Source of the DNA: Klebsormidium nitens
Taxonomy: Eukaryota; Streptophyta; Klebsormidiophyceae; Klebsormidiales; Klebsormidiaceae
Reading direction: 5' to 3'
Length of the DNA: 64,000 nt
Assembly: GCA_000708835.1 (NCBI GenBank)
Contig: DF237028.1
Location: 126,891-190,890 of the forward strand
The notes below the pieces were generated by a model. The model did no database searches and was not told the DNA's origin. It was given only the letters and a program-made list of their open reading frames with translations. Below, in pieces: positions 39,801-51,200 of this stretch. Position 1 is the stretch's first letter. Each line of letters starts with the position of its first letter. A program made the position numbers and the translations under genes.

Positions 39801-42800
39801 TCGATCACATGGGGCGGCAGTTTCTAGGTTCCAAAAAGCACCGTCCCGCCAATGAAGGGGCTGCAAAGACAACCTTGCTTGTAGGCGTCGAGTTGTTACA
39901 GCAAATCTTTGGCAGCATGATTTGTGATCACACAAAATTTGGGCCGTCGACTCTCCCTGATGTTATCGGGTTACCTTTGACGGGACTCACCCTCCGGTGT
40001 GTGAAAGGTTCATCTCTCAGGGTCGAAGTGTCTCGCTTGCTCGCGTGGCGTTCCGTTTCAGCCATCTGTCGCCTTAAGGACCGTTTTTCGTCACATGTTC
40101 TCCCACTCTCGGACGGTCGTAAAGCTTCGCTTCTTTCTTCGACTCCATTCCGACTGCCACTTCGGTTGATTAAAACCCTTCTTAGTGCTCAAGGCGTGTC
40201 TCTTCGATGTTGTCAGGCTGTCTCTGATTGTTTTCTCCCAGTCTTGCTTTTGACCGCAAACCTGGTCAGGCTATCTCTGACGGTCCTAGAATATTTCGTC
40301 TTTTGTCCGCAGATCCTTTCGGACGGCGACCTGATCCTGCTGGACATGGGTGCGGAGTACCACTGCTATGCGTCCGACATCACGTGCACCTACCCCGTCA
40401 ACGGCAAGTTTACGGAGGGACAGGAGACCGTGTACAATGTGAGCACAGCATGTGGCTTGTTTCGGACTTGAAGATCTTTTCGTCCAATGCGGTCAGAAAA
40501 GCTGGCTGAAGATCAACTCAGATAAAGGCTTTTCTTTCTTTGGCGGAAAGGGTCAATCTTGATCAGGTGCGTTGCGCTTCTTCTGAGGGGATGCGATGCG
40601 GGGTCTCGATATTTTTCCCGAAGCTAGAGAACCAGGGCAAGACCTACTCCTCAGGTTGGCGGCTACCCAAACTCTGGGAGGTAGTAAGGGTGGCGTCGGG
40701 AAGTGCTTGTGGAAGAGGATGGGCAAGGAAAGCCAGCTCAAGTCGTCTCATCCAAAGTCCGGCAACTTCTCTTACACGAAGGCCGGCTAATAAGCTAAGT
40801 GCAAGCTGTTATAGTGATGAGCTTTGTGTTTTAAAACTTTAGCAAGCATGCAGCATGACCCGATAGCGTCGGAAGTCTCCACCTCGGTAGAGGCTTGGGC
40901 GCGTTGAGCTGCCCAGAGGAAACAGTCGTTACAGCCACAATCTGTAGAATCTATTTTAAGAAGGCTTGGATGAGGTGTATAATCGTCTTACGTCTGAGTG
41001 TGGTAATAAAACACCAGGCGTCTTTAGGAGATACCTCCTGCTGGGGGCAGGAAGTAAGGAACGTCGACTTCTTTTCACCTATTTTCATCAGTCGGTGCCG
41101 GACTGTCGACGTGTCAAGTCCCTTTCGCCAAATTGCCCTTGTATCGTGCCAATCGCCCCGCCGACCTAGCTCAGAGTCTCTTATCTTGCTTGTGTATCTC
41201 TTGGCGGGTTCTATCCCGAGCATCTTATCGTGCTGACGTAACTCCGGCCGGCACTCCCGTTGAGCGTCTTCTCACACTGATGCCGCATGTGCACAAAGCG
41301 TCTGACTTTGTATCAATGTAACTTCTGACCGGCGCTGCCCAAAGCCTCTTTTTGTACGTGTGTATTTCTCGGCCAACTGTGCTGAAGCGTCTTACCGTGC
41401 TGACATGTCTCCTTACCGACTGCCCAGAGCCTCTTGCTGTGCTGACGTAGTTGCCGACCGGCTCTGCCTGAAGCATCTTACCGCGCTGATGCATCTCGCG
41501 TCCAACTCCGCTTGAAGCGAATTTGTGTGCTGACGTAAGTCCCGGCCGACTGTGTCCAGAGCGTGCTGGCCGCCAGCGAAGCGGTGATGGAGGCCATGAA
41601 GCCGGGCGTGGCGTGGCCCGACCTGCACCGCCTGGCAGAGCGCCGCATCCTGGAAGGCCTCGTCGAGGGGGGTGTCCTCATCGGGTGAGACTCTCCCCAA
41701 CTGAGCGAGTTACCTCCCAGCAAGTCGATCACCTCTCAATGAAAGGGGTAACTCTCAACAAGTGGGTGACGTCTTCTTAAGTCGTTTTTATCAATATGTG
41801 GGTTACCTCTTGTTAGTCGATTACCGCCCAACAAGTGGGTAACCTCCCGACAATCCAATCACCTCCCGGAATTGGGTTACCTCCTCTCTTCCATAGACAT
41901 CCCTGTCTCCTCCGCCATGCCCGGAGGTTTCTAGCATTTAGAATTCCTTGACCGGATGTTAACAATGACATGGCTCGCAGTTTGTGCTTCGCGCTTTGCA
42001 AAGCCACCCAAGAATTTCCGGAGACCCGTCCGTGTTGCGACCTTCCAACATCTTGGAAGACGACAATAACAGGTTCTCAACACGTCTCTTGTAGTGTTGA
42101 GCACCCTTGTCTGCTCCTGTTTGTGCTGCCTCATCAGCGCCTCACTGCGCGATCACTGTTTCAACCTGAGTTGATTTATCCGTGCTTTTTCTGCAGGTCC
42201 GTGGACGAGATGCTGGAAGCGGACTTGGGTGCGGTGTTTATGCCACACGGGCTCGGGCACTTCATGGGGCTCGACACGCATGACGTGGGCGGCTACCCAG
42301 AGGTACGTCATCAGAGGGCCACAGCCCAACACAAGGTCTTAGAGCAGTCCTCAAAGCCTAGAGGAGATCCATGTTTTTCACGCTTCACCGAACCTGGTCG
42401 CCTGAATCGCGAAGGGGAGACTGCGTCAACGAATGATCACCTCGCTTTACGAGCGGGGTCTCTGGACATTGGCCCTAGAAATTAGAGAGCCGGTTAGGCT
42501 GTGCTTAAGGGCTGTCGTTTTGCTACAGAGACACGCTCCGCACATGTTCCTGTGCAAATTTGGATCCTCCGCGTTGGGTTTCAGCCAGAAGACTTGCGCC
42601 CCAGTGAACAACCACAACTAAAGTGCACATGCGAGGCGTCGTTCGAGCTGCTCTTCCCGTCAGCCTCTGTACGTCTCCGTAAGTAATCAAACCTCGTCGG
42701 TTAGCAGATTTCCCGACGGTTGACGGCGGTATCGATTCAGACTCCGAAGCCGCTTCTGTATCGTTCTGCGCAGGGCGTGAAGCGGTCCGAAAAGCCTGGG

Positions 42801-44221
42801 CTGCGCAGCCTCCGGACAGCACGAACGCTCGAGGAAGGGATGGTAAGGCAACGGGCGCCTCCTGCATTCCTGCTTTGCTGTCCTCTTTCTCAAAGTCTCT
42901 TCTGTTTAGCGTCGCTTCCCGTTCTGGTCGATGCTCTCCCTGGAAGCTTTACGAATCTTAGTGAGCTCAATATTCCGGTTTGACCTGGATGGTTCATCTT
43001 TGGTCGAAAGCTTGCACATTCAGCCTCGATCGAAGACGATAGACAATGCCCTTTCGTCCATTGCCTCTGCTCTAATACTGGGTGCTTGCCGCTTCACATT
43101 CCGAGAGCTCGCTGTGCTCGAGGTGGCACACTGCACACATTGGACATTAAAGGATCAGCTTCAGTGAGAAGACACCAGTCCCAGCAATGTTACCCCCACT
43201 CACAGCAGTCCGCGACTCTGAAACGTGCTTCTGTTTCCCTTTTCACAGCTAAGAAGCTTTCGTATTTGTGCTTCGCTTCGATTCACAGACTTGTTACACG
43301 GCAGGTTTCCTACCGCACGGCACCAGCCGTCGGTTGACAGTAACTGACGATAGCACGAAGAGCGGCCCTCCCTGCAGGATACTGCACGGGTCATTGCAGT
43401 GAGGCCGAATGCTACTGATAAGTACACCATTACTTGGGTCATCATGGTGGAGCCCGGTTGCTAGTGGAAGTATGATTGACACCAATCTGACACGCGGCAT
43501 CTGTGCAGGTCGTCAGCGTGAAACCCAGTTGCTAATGGACGTATTATTCACACCAATGTGACACGTGGACCACGTTGTATCTACGCAGGTCATCACGGTG
43601 GAGCCCGGTTGTTACTTCGTGGAGGCGACCTTGGGCCCCGCGCTGCAAGACCCAGATCGGAGCCGCTTCTTTGTGCTGGAGGAAATCGAGAAACTGAGGG
43701 GCTCCGGGGGGGTCAGAATAGAGGACGATGTGGTGAGGCGTCCCCCCCCCCAAAGTGCCGGCAGTTCAATCCCTTCTTCAGGACCCTGCTTGCCGATGCC
43801 CTGGCCACCCGTTACTGCTGGTGACTGATTAGCGATTTGCAGAAGGAGTGGACATTTCTCCCTAAGGCCTCAACCCAATCCCTCCTTAGCCTTTTACTCT
43901 CGTAAAGTCCTCCAGACCTGTGGCTAAATAATTCAAACTTGCGTTTGAAAATTGACGTCCTCAACCTTGGCTGGAAAGCTTTCGGTTGGATCTCCTGAGC
44001 ATTGTATACCTTGATCGTAGCGTCTGCTGAGGTCGGCAGTGCAGGCAGAGCTTAAAGTGACGTTTGTCGCGTTACCAATCATGGATTTCCGTCTACATCG
44101 TCTCCATCAGATCGTGACTGCGGACGGGTGCGAGAACATGACGGACGTGCCAAGGAAGACGTACGAGATCGAACGGGTCATGGCGGGAGAGTCATGGCCC
44201 TTGCCAGTGTCGCGGGGGTGA
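36844..44221 (+). CDS. PEPD: Xaa-Pro dipeptidase (prolidase)
   Basis: Twelve exons join to about 514 aa: 36844-37047, 37398-37508, 37682-37777, 38405-38554, 38874-39005, 39416-39586, 40313-40438, 41560-41684, 42197-42302, 42774-42842, 43589-43732, 44111-44221. Prolidase cleaves dipeptides with C-terminal proline and needs two divalent metal ions. The N-terminal domain has [16 protein letters not shown] and [13 protein letters not shown]. The catalytic pita-bread domain keeps every metal ligand: Asp299 (LLDMGAEYH), Asp310 (YASDITC), His393 (PHGLGHFMG), Glu435 (VEPGCYF) and Glu475 (GGVRIEDD). Exon 6 most likely ends in a GC donor after NDK. Introns 7, 8 and 10 carry tandem repeats anchored at splice sites. 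Length and all blocks match plant prolidases; the gene symbol is by family. Confidence 0.95.
41131..41559 (+). repeat. 44-bp degenerate minisatellite ending at the prolidase exon 8 acceptor
   Basis: Unit starts (AGC or AG followed by a TCTT-like word, then GTGCTGACGTA-like) fall at 41131, 41175, 41219, 41263, 41297, 41343, 41386, 41428, 41472 and 41516, and the next position in register, 41560, is the first base of exon 8. Most steps are 42-46 bp, with one shortened to 34 bp. Several unit ends resemble the true acceptor (for example TGCCCAG before 41428). Confidence 0.85.
41690..41890 (+). repeat. About 18-bp degenerate tandem repeat starting at the exon 8 donor
   Basis: The words GTGGGTGAC, GTGGGTTACCTC, GTGGGTAACCTC and ATTGGGTTACCTC recur every 18-20 bp, alternating with GTCGATCACCTC-like words. 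The anchor AC dinucleotide falls at 41690, 41712, 41731, 41751, 41769, 41787, 41805, 41823, 41842, 41861 and 41879. The array begins at the true donor (GGGTGAGACTCTCC). Confidence 0.75.
43390..43588 (+). repeat. Decayed tandem copies of the prolidase exon 11 start
   Basis: Copies of the exon 11 opening (translated VITVEPGCY) occur at 43390 (VIAVRPNA), 43438 (VIMVEPGC then TAG) and 43509 (VVSVKPSC then TAA), before the real exon at 43589. The spacers after the second and third copies also match each other (GACACCAATCTGACACG and CACACCAATGTGACACG). Confidence 0.85.
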
Positions 44222-45685
44222 TTTCAAAACATGCTTCGGGTCTCCGTGGAATATGGGTCGGAAACATCCAATTAGCATGCAGCTTATACGGGTAGCCAAG
44301 TGTCCGCACTCCCATTAGGGACTCAAAAGTAGCCGTTGCTTTGTCTGTAAATAACTCACCCGCTAGGCACTTTATTCCACGCAAGATTCAATTTAGGGCG
44401 GGTTGGAAAGGTCCAGCTGGATGCCCGGGTCTGTGAAGGCAGAGACTGGGACGAAGGCCCGAAGAAGGAGGCTCCAATCAAACCGTCAGTAGTTGGTGCG
44501 CTTTACCGGCAACAATCTAAAGCTAGGCATGTACATATGTATGAAGCCTTGATCCAATGAGCGCATCGCTAGACATCAGTCACTACCTACTATACAAACA
44601 AGCAGGCCATCATGATCTCATGGTCACCTAGCTTTGACATACATGTGTGCATTCAATGGCGGCGTTGGCAACATGGATCAAATAGCTCGATCACGTCTGA
44701 GGGATCGGGTAAAATCAATGATATCACACCTATTGAGCTAGTGCCAGCCATGACGTCTGTAGCGCGAAATCGTGAATATAAGTATTGAACGTGGCATGGC
44801 CATATGCAATTATGTAGCGCAGCTACTCATGGATCCAGATCGACTTGCACGCACGTACAGTACACGCTGCAACGGGCCACACCCTGACGGTATATAACAA
44901 CTTCAAATTGAATATACCAGCTCTAGCAAAAAGCGGATTGCAGCTCTGCATACATGTAAGCTAGATCGAAATGTGGTAGTATTGGTGACAACGTTGCTAG
45001 TACTAATGATCTGTTTTGGACAAAGCGACTTGATCTGCGTAGGAGGCCGCCCCACATGTTGCGAAATTTGCGGCTCAGGTCGACTCAGGCCCAACATCGC
45101 ATTCTGCAGGTGCGGTCGTACTGAATTGCTGCGGTTGCACATCATCCTTTCAATTTTGAGCATTAAGTAGCCACTGACACCACACAAACCGACTCAGAAT
45201 TCTAGATTGGACTGACAGCAAGCTCAATAACCTCTGAAGTTTCGGTTACAATAATCTGATGTAGCGCAGCAATCTTTGACCATGGCCCTCAGCTGATGCC
45301 ATGACGACACTCCTTATTGGAGAGCAAAAAGGGGACTCGAGTTTGTTGTCCGACGACCAGAAAGTTACAGTTGACATGTTTGTAAACCTTAACCTACGCA
45401 ATGTGCTCAAGCAATCAATGTACATGTACGCCTACATTCTATTGGAGCGTTGAACAGACAGACCTTCCGGACACTACAAGGACACTCTTAAGATTGCTCC
45501 ATCAAATCGGCCAAATCGCAATTGACCAGAAACTCAACTTGTGAGCCACTCGTTTCCTCTTGCTCCAAGCAATTCGGGGTCGATCATCAAACTTACCGCC
45601 TGCAACAGTAAGCAACACGTTCTAAGACAATGAGCCACTGGCCACTCCCCCTGTCTCAAAAACCAATGATTGCAATTCGACCGAC
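44222..45685. other. Intergenic between convergent prolidase and DUF3067 genes
   Basis: AT-richer spacer of 1.46 kb with many stops. The short frame at 44973-45170 on the plus strand has no family character. Nothing else is supported. Confidence 0.5.
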
Positions 45686-47301
45686 TCACATGGACAGACT
45701 TTTGATGCCCTTGGCAATGTGCACCTCTTCTCCACATGGTTGGACATCCGCAACAAACCCAAACAAGTATGTATCAGAACAGTCTTGCCCGTTGATAGTT
45801 CTTGCACCAATTCAGAATGAGCAGATTTTGTAAGGCAGTACGTAGACATACCTTGCCAATCCGAGGTCTTTCGCGAGTGCTCTTCAGCGAATTCTTGACC
45901 ATTGACACTGCTCCCCATTCTCGCAGAGTCTCCGCAATGCCATCAAGGCGGTAGATGTACTCGTCCTCAGTCAAGGGGAAGGATCTCTGCAAAGACAACT
46001 GTAACTATTAACATCTGCTAGGTGCTGCTTTTCTCCGCTGAATGTCAAAGAAACATGAGAAAAACGTTTTCCAGTTGTTGAGGAAAGACACTTGGATCAA
46101 GACTTTGACAAAAGTTTGAATTGAAAGGTCTGAAATCAGAAGTCTGATGTCAAGCATCTCGTGCCTTAGGTCCTGTGCTTACATGTTTGCCAAAGGGAAA
46201 CAAAAATTGCCTGCCCTTACCTGCTCTTGATACTTCCACATGATGTTGAGCGCTAACAGCTTCCGACCCATGAAATCCTGCATTGAAAAGGTGAAAACTC
46301 AGTTAACCATGACAGTACTGCCTTCCTGACAGATATTTGAAAGTACATGTGCTTCCTACCGGGTCACACTTGCAAAATCTGTCGTTTGTGAATATCAATT
46401 GGTGGTGAGAGCTCTGAACATGTTGAAGCAACAATTGTTGTTGAAAACTGTTAACAACCAGATGAGAAGTAAGAGAGGCCCACCTTTTGAATGAAGATGG
46501 CATCATAAGACTTGCCATACTTCTCCCGAATGAGGTTTGCGAGGTCCGCACCCCGGAAGCTCTGGCTATCATCCTCCAGCATTGCATTTAATCGGTTCCG
46601 GAGGTCTTGGGTGCTACTCTGCACAGGCAAGTTCACCCGATGAGTGCCTGGAACCACAGTTGCTCAGCCACAGAGAAGACAAGAAGCACAACACTTTTGC
46701 TGCAAAGAGATATACAGTACAGAAACTTGGTGAGGCCCAAGCACTCCTGGTCCTGACGCCTTGTGATTAAAGATACTTAGATATGTTCTCTTGGAGGATT
46801 TCCGTAAAGGTAGGACACTGTCAATGCAGCCAGCTTGCATGCAACAAACCCTGAAAGCAACAACAAAAGAAAGCCAGAAACAACTGCTAAAAGAAACAAG
46901 ATGAACTATCTTGCTTAAAAACTAGTCTAAGCAGAGAACCTCTCTTGGACTTGCCCCCCAAAGGATGCCAGATCTTGTCGGTCCCTTACCTGCCCCATAT
47001 CCCCTTCCTCACCATCGTCTTCTGGCCCCAACCCTACAGGGGCAGCCGCAGATCTAACCTTCATGTTCGTCCTTCTGCAGGGCGCCTGCCTCACATTAGG
47101 CTGCCAACTCGTCCCTAGCAACTTCTCGCTGCTGTAGCTGCTGCAGGCAAAGCTGCTGGAAAGCTCTCTGAAGTCGTCCTTACAGAATGGACTTGGGCAA
47201 ACATAGCCTCGGAAGCAGGAGGACTTGCCAGCCTGAGCGTTGGGAACCAACTGCAGTGCCCGTGCTGCTGAACCGCGCAGAGCTACTGCTTGAGAAGGCA
47301 T
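45686..47301 (-). CDS. DUF3067 protein, predicted plastid-targeted
   Basis: Exons: 47301-46990, 46618-46484, 46277-46221, 45986-45852 and a tentative last exon 45724-45686, about 225 aa. The first ~90 residues are rich in Ser/Ala/Arg and poor in acids, like a plastid transit peptide. The mature part matches DUF3067, a family of cyanobacteria and photosynthetic eukaryotes: FRGADLANLIREKYGKSYDA, DFMGRKLLALNIMWKYQEQ, SFPLTEDEYIYRLDGIAETL, ERPRIGK. Its function is unknown. The first four exons join in phase 0 and are secure. The last one (VHIAKGIKSLSM then stop) follows a poor acceptor tract. An alternative frame just upstream (SDTYLFGFVADVQPCGEEV) reads well but lacks a phase-matched acceptor, so the C terminus is unsure. 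Confidence 0.82.
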
Positions 47302-48236
47302 GCTTGAAACCTTGTGACCGTGGGACCCACAAGGTATGCGATGTCGACTGAGATGCTCCCCGACAACCGTGAAGAAGTCTAGGCCAAAGAGTAGTGTCAA
47401 ATAGGATCACATCCGCTTGCAATCCGAGTGCCTGAAAAAGACAGCTGAAAAATGACTGATGCTTCAGTCCAGCACCTTTCAGTGGCCCCCTCTTAGCTTG
47501 ATGGAAGGCAACTGGTCGGCAGTCAAGTTCACCTGCTCCAAAACCTGTGTTCAACGAGCCGGAGCTCCACACAGCCGAATCTTGCCGCCAGCCCCCCCTC
47601 CTGCACTCAGCCAGGAACTAAAAGCAGCAGCTCTCCTGCTGTTGTGGGCACCCTGAAGGCTGAGTGAAACCTGGTGAAAGACGCAATGCTCAGCATTGAC
47701 GCACGGTGTGCTGAAGGACACGTCACGGGAGGTGGCCTTCGAACTAGAGCGAGACGTCAGCGGCAAATTAAACGCATGTGCTTTCCATGCATTCAAGTTG
47801 ATCGAGTTTGCCAATCCCTGGGCCTCAGTTCTGACCGGTTGTTAAACTTCTGTGTATTGGATTTCGAACCGTTCGATGCGATCGGCTGGGACACTCCGAC
47901 GTCATCGACGACAGAAATTTAGAGACATTATTTGGAGGGCAGCTTCAAGTTCAAGTTCTGAGGACTTATATAGGACTTCTTGGAAGTTCGATTGGCAGAT
48001 TGCATATGCATATATGTATGGCGTCAGCTGAATGCAAGCTTGCCGCAACTTCCATTGCCAACTTGAGGGAGAGACGCTGGAGCGAGCCTGGAGGGCCTTG
48101 ATCTGCGCTTTCAGTTTCCCTATTCTCTGTTGCCGGCCTCTTTGTTAGAGTTCCTGCAGCTGGGTTGGAAGCTTTGATTCGCAGGGCGTGGGCGCAGTAA
48201 GATTGTATGTAGAACTGCAGGGGCCGGGATCTCGCC
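47302..48236. promoter_or_regulatory. Spacer between divergent DUF3067 and SCAMP genes
   Basis: This 935-bp region separates opposite start codons and should hold both promoters and leaders. No exon is recognised. Confidence 0.4.
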
Positions 48237-51200
48237 ATGTCTCGATTTACCGAGAAGAACCCTTTCGATGACGAGACTGATGCGAATCCATTTGCGGTGG
48301 GTGACGGTTATGTCAAAATTGTTCATCCACTCTGAGGGCCTTGTCCAAATAAAATGCATCCCAGTGCTTCTGGCGCAGCAATACTTGCTTTTAGGTTTTC
48401 CTCTTGAGTGGAATTGACCGTGTCAGGCGCATGTCTTGCAGGATCCTGCAATCAAGTCCCATTCTCCTGGAGCAGGAGCGTATGGCGGCGGAGCTTACTC
48501 AGGAGGAGGCACCTTTTATCAGGAGGTATGCAACCTCTCCTTATCAATGGGGAGTCAGGTTTTGGCTCACACCATCTCAGAAGGTAGATCTCAATGTAGG
48601 TGAAGGACCTGACGCTTTGTGTCTGGTGGATCTGATGTGCACCTACTGCTGTGCATTGCTTTGTGACCTATATTGAGCAGTCCTGATGTTGTCGGCTTTG
48701 ATGCAGCCTTCAGTGGCTCCCGCAAAGCCTACTCCTCTGCCACCGGAGCGAGCTTCCGTGACGTCCTTCGCAAGCGACAGTGCAACTGTTGACATTCCTC
48801 TTGGAGAAGTAAGCAACCGCAGTGAGCTTTCTGTTCTGGTTCCATCCCCCAATTGTCAATGCTGGTTGCATAGCTCCATCATGTGTTCAATAGGATGAGC
48901 GTTCTCCTCGGGTTTGCCGCCAGGCTTCTTGCATTGCTTTAGCTTCATCATCTTCTGTTTTGGATTGCTTGCAGCCAGGCTACAAGAAGAAGGAGAAGGA
49001 GCTGAAGGCCAAGGAGAAAGAGCTGCAGAAGAAGGAAGCTGTGAGATTCTTGTTGGGCCTTCTTGGACAAAGCTGTCGAAACTTGGAGCTGAGCACAATC
49101 ACCTTTGAGGATTTGTGAATCATGATATGGAGCAGATGTCAATCGACGAACCCTAACATCTGGATCACTCAAGTACTCTATCCTTTTGATGATATAGTGA
49201 TTGGATTGTCACCAATCAGGACTACGCTTGCCTGAAAAATTGGTCCTTTTCTCTTGTGCGAGCCTCAGTCAGGTATTACCCGCAATTCATCCTGAGTATT
49301 GGGCAAGTTTGGTCTGAGGAAAGGAGGAAGAAGTTCGTTCTGGATAGTTGAGCAACAATGAGCTTTAAGACGGTTGCACTGCTTCCGTCAAACCAGTCTG
49401 CTCTGCCTCTGCAGGAGCTGAAAAAGCGCGAGGAAGATGCCCGCCGCGGTGAGTGCAGCTGAAGCGATAGGCAGATTATGCATCTCAGTGGTGATTTGCT
49501 TGCATCTTTCTTGTAAGCAGCAATGGGACAGTATGTGCAGCCAGGAGAATTGTGGGTGTGATGAACTTGAGCAGATCAATGCAAGAAGGTGGTGCACTTG
49601 TCTAGGTCCTTCATCTACAACTTCTCAGATTGGCATGGTTGTTTTCTGCAGCTGGCGTCATCATTGACACAAAGAACTGGCCCTTCTTCTTCCCCATTTT
49701 GCATCATGACATTTCTGCTGACATTCCTGAAGCTCAGCAATGGACGCAAAGGCTGGCATACTACACGTACCTTGGTAAGACAAAATCATTGGAGACGGAG
49801 AAGCATGAAGTTTGGGGAAAGAGAAGAGTGCATCTTACTATCTAGCTTCTTGTGCATTATTTGGTAACAATGGTGGCCTTTGAGCAAAGGGACCAAATGA
49901 AGGCAAAAAGTCCACTTAAGCCAGAACACTTGCCCCTGGAACTTGTCGTATTCTGAGGAGACAGCTTCAGCAGGTGGAATACGATTCTGCGATCAGGCAA
50001 GACAGCTTGAGAGCACCTCCCATTATCTGTCAAGCTGACTCCGGATTTGCTTGGGCCCCACAGCCTTTGTTTAAATCCTGACGAATAATGTTTCACTGAT
50101 TGTTGCAACTGCAGGCTTGATGTTGTGCTTCCTGTGGAATACGGTCTGTGTCTCAGCAGGCTGGGCAAAGGGTGTCATAAGTGGCGGGAGTGGTAAGTCA
50201 CTGATGCAGCACCGAGTATCCCATACTACTTCTGTGACTTGATTTCGGAGCTCCTTACATCTATCTGTTTACTGCTTGGAAGGATTTCGTAGAGGTGGCA
50301 ACTGTTCACTGGATTCTTACCGCGTGCAAGGCTACTTTTCAAGCTTTTGGTTCAGACCTGACAGTGCTTTCTTTGCAGCCTTTGTTTGCTGGCTGGCGGC
50401 AATCCTCTACGCCGTTGCTGGCATCGTCCTCGCTTGGCCGCTCTGGTACAAGAGGTTGTACAACGCTATGAGGTAGGTCATGTTGGCATGCTTCTGTGGT
50501 GAATCCAGTTCTCCTTGACTGCTGACACAGGTCTCGACGCGCCTTGAAGAAGGTCCTGGCAATTGTGGAGATTTGAGCTTGTCAGAGGCGAAGATGTTCA
50601 TGCTCTTTCTTAAGTTGACTGAAGTGTTAGCTTCACATGTTCATTGCCAGTCATTGCAATTCTCACTTGCGACACTGTTTGCTGGTTGCAGGAGGGATCG
50701 TGCGATGACTTTCGCATGGTTCTTCTTGATGTACCTGGTGAGTCAGAGGCGGTCAGACCCGTCATCCCATTCAACTTGGGACAGCGACTGAGATTGCAAA
50801 CCTTAGCATAAATCACACAACTTGCGCCGCAGGTCATCAAAAAAATCTAGAATGCACGTCGTAAGCTCACTTTCGCATCGTATCTCCGAACATATCAGTT
50901 TGCTGCTTCAAAGTTTGCTGCTACAAGTCTAAAGCTTTTGGATTGTGCTTGCAGTAACGGGCGGGTGGAATCCAGTGATTTGCGAGGTCTTGCATAGACC
51001 TTCTGTAAAGTGAATCAGGACAGACTTTATCTAACATTGTTAGTGCATGATTTGGCCCACGTTAGATTTTGCTCACGTATGTGGCCATCATGCGTGTTCT
51101 CGTATATCTGCAGGTGCATATTGCTTGGTGCATCTTTGCTGCCATCGCTCCCCCTATTTTCATCAAAGGAAGCTCCCTCACGTAAGTTTCCTTAGCTTTT

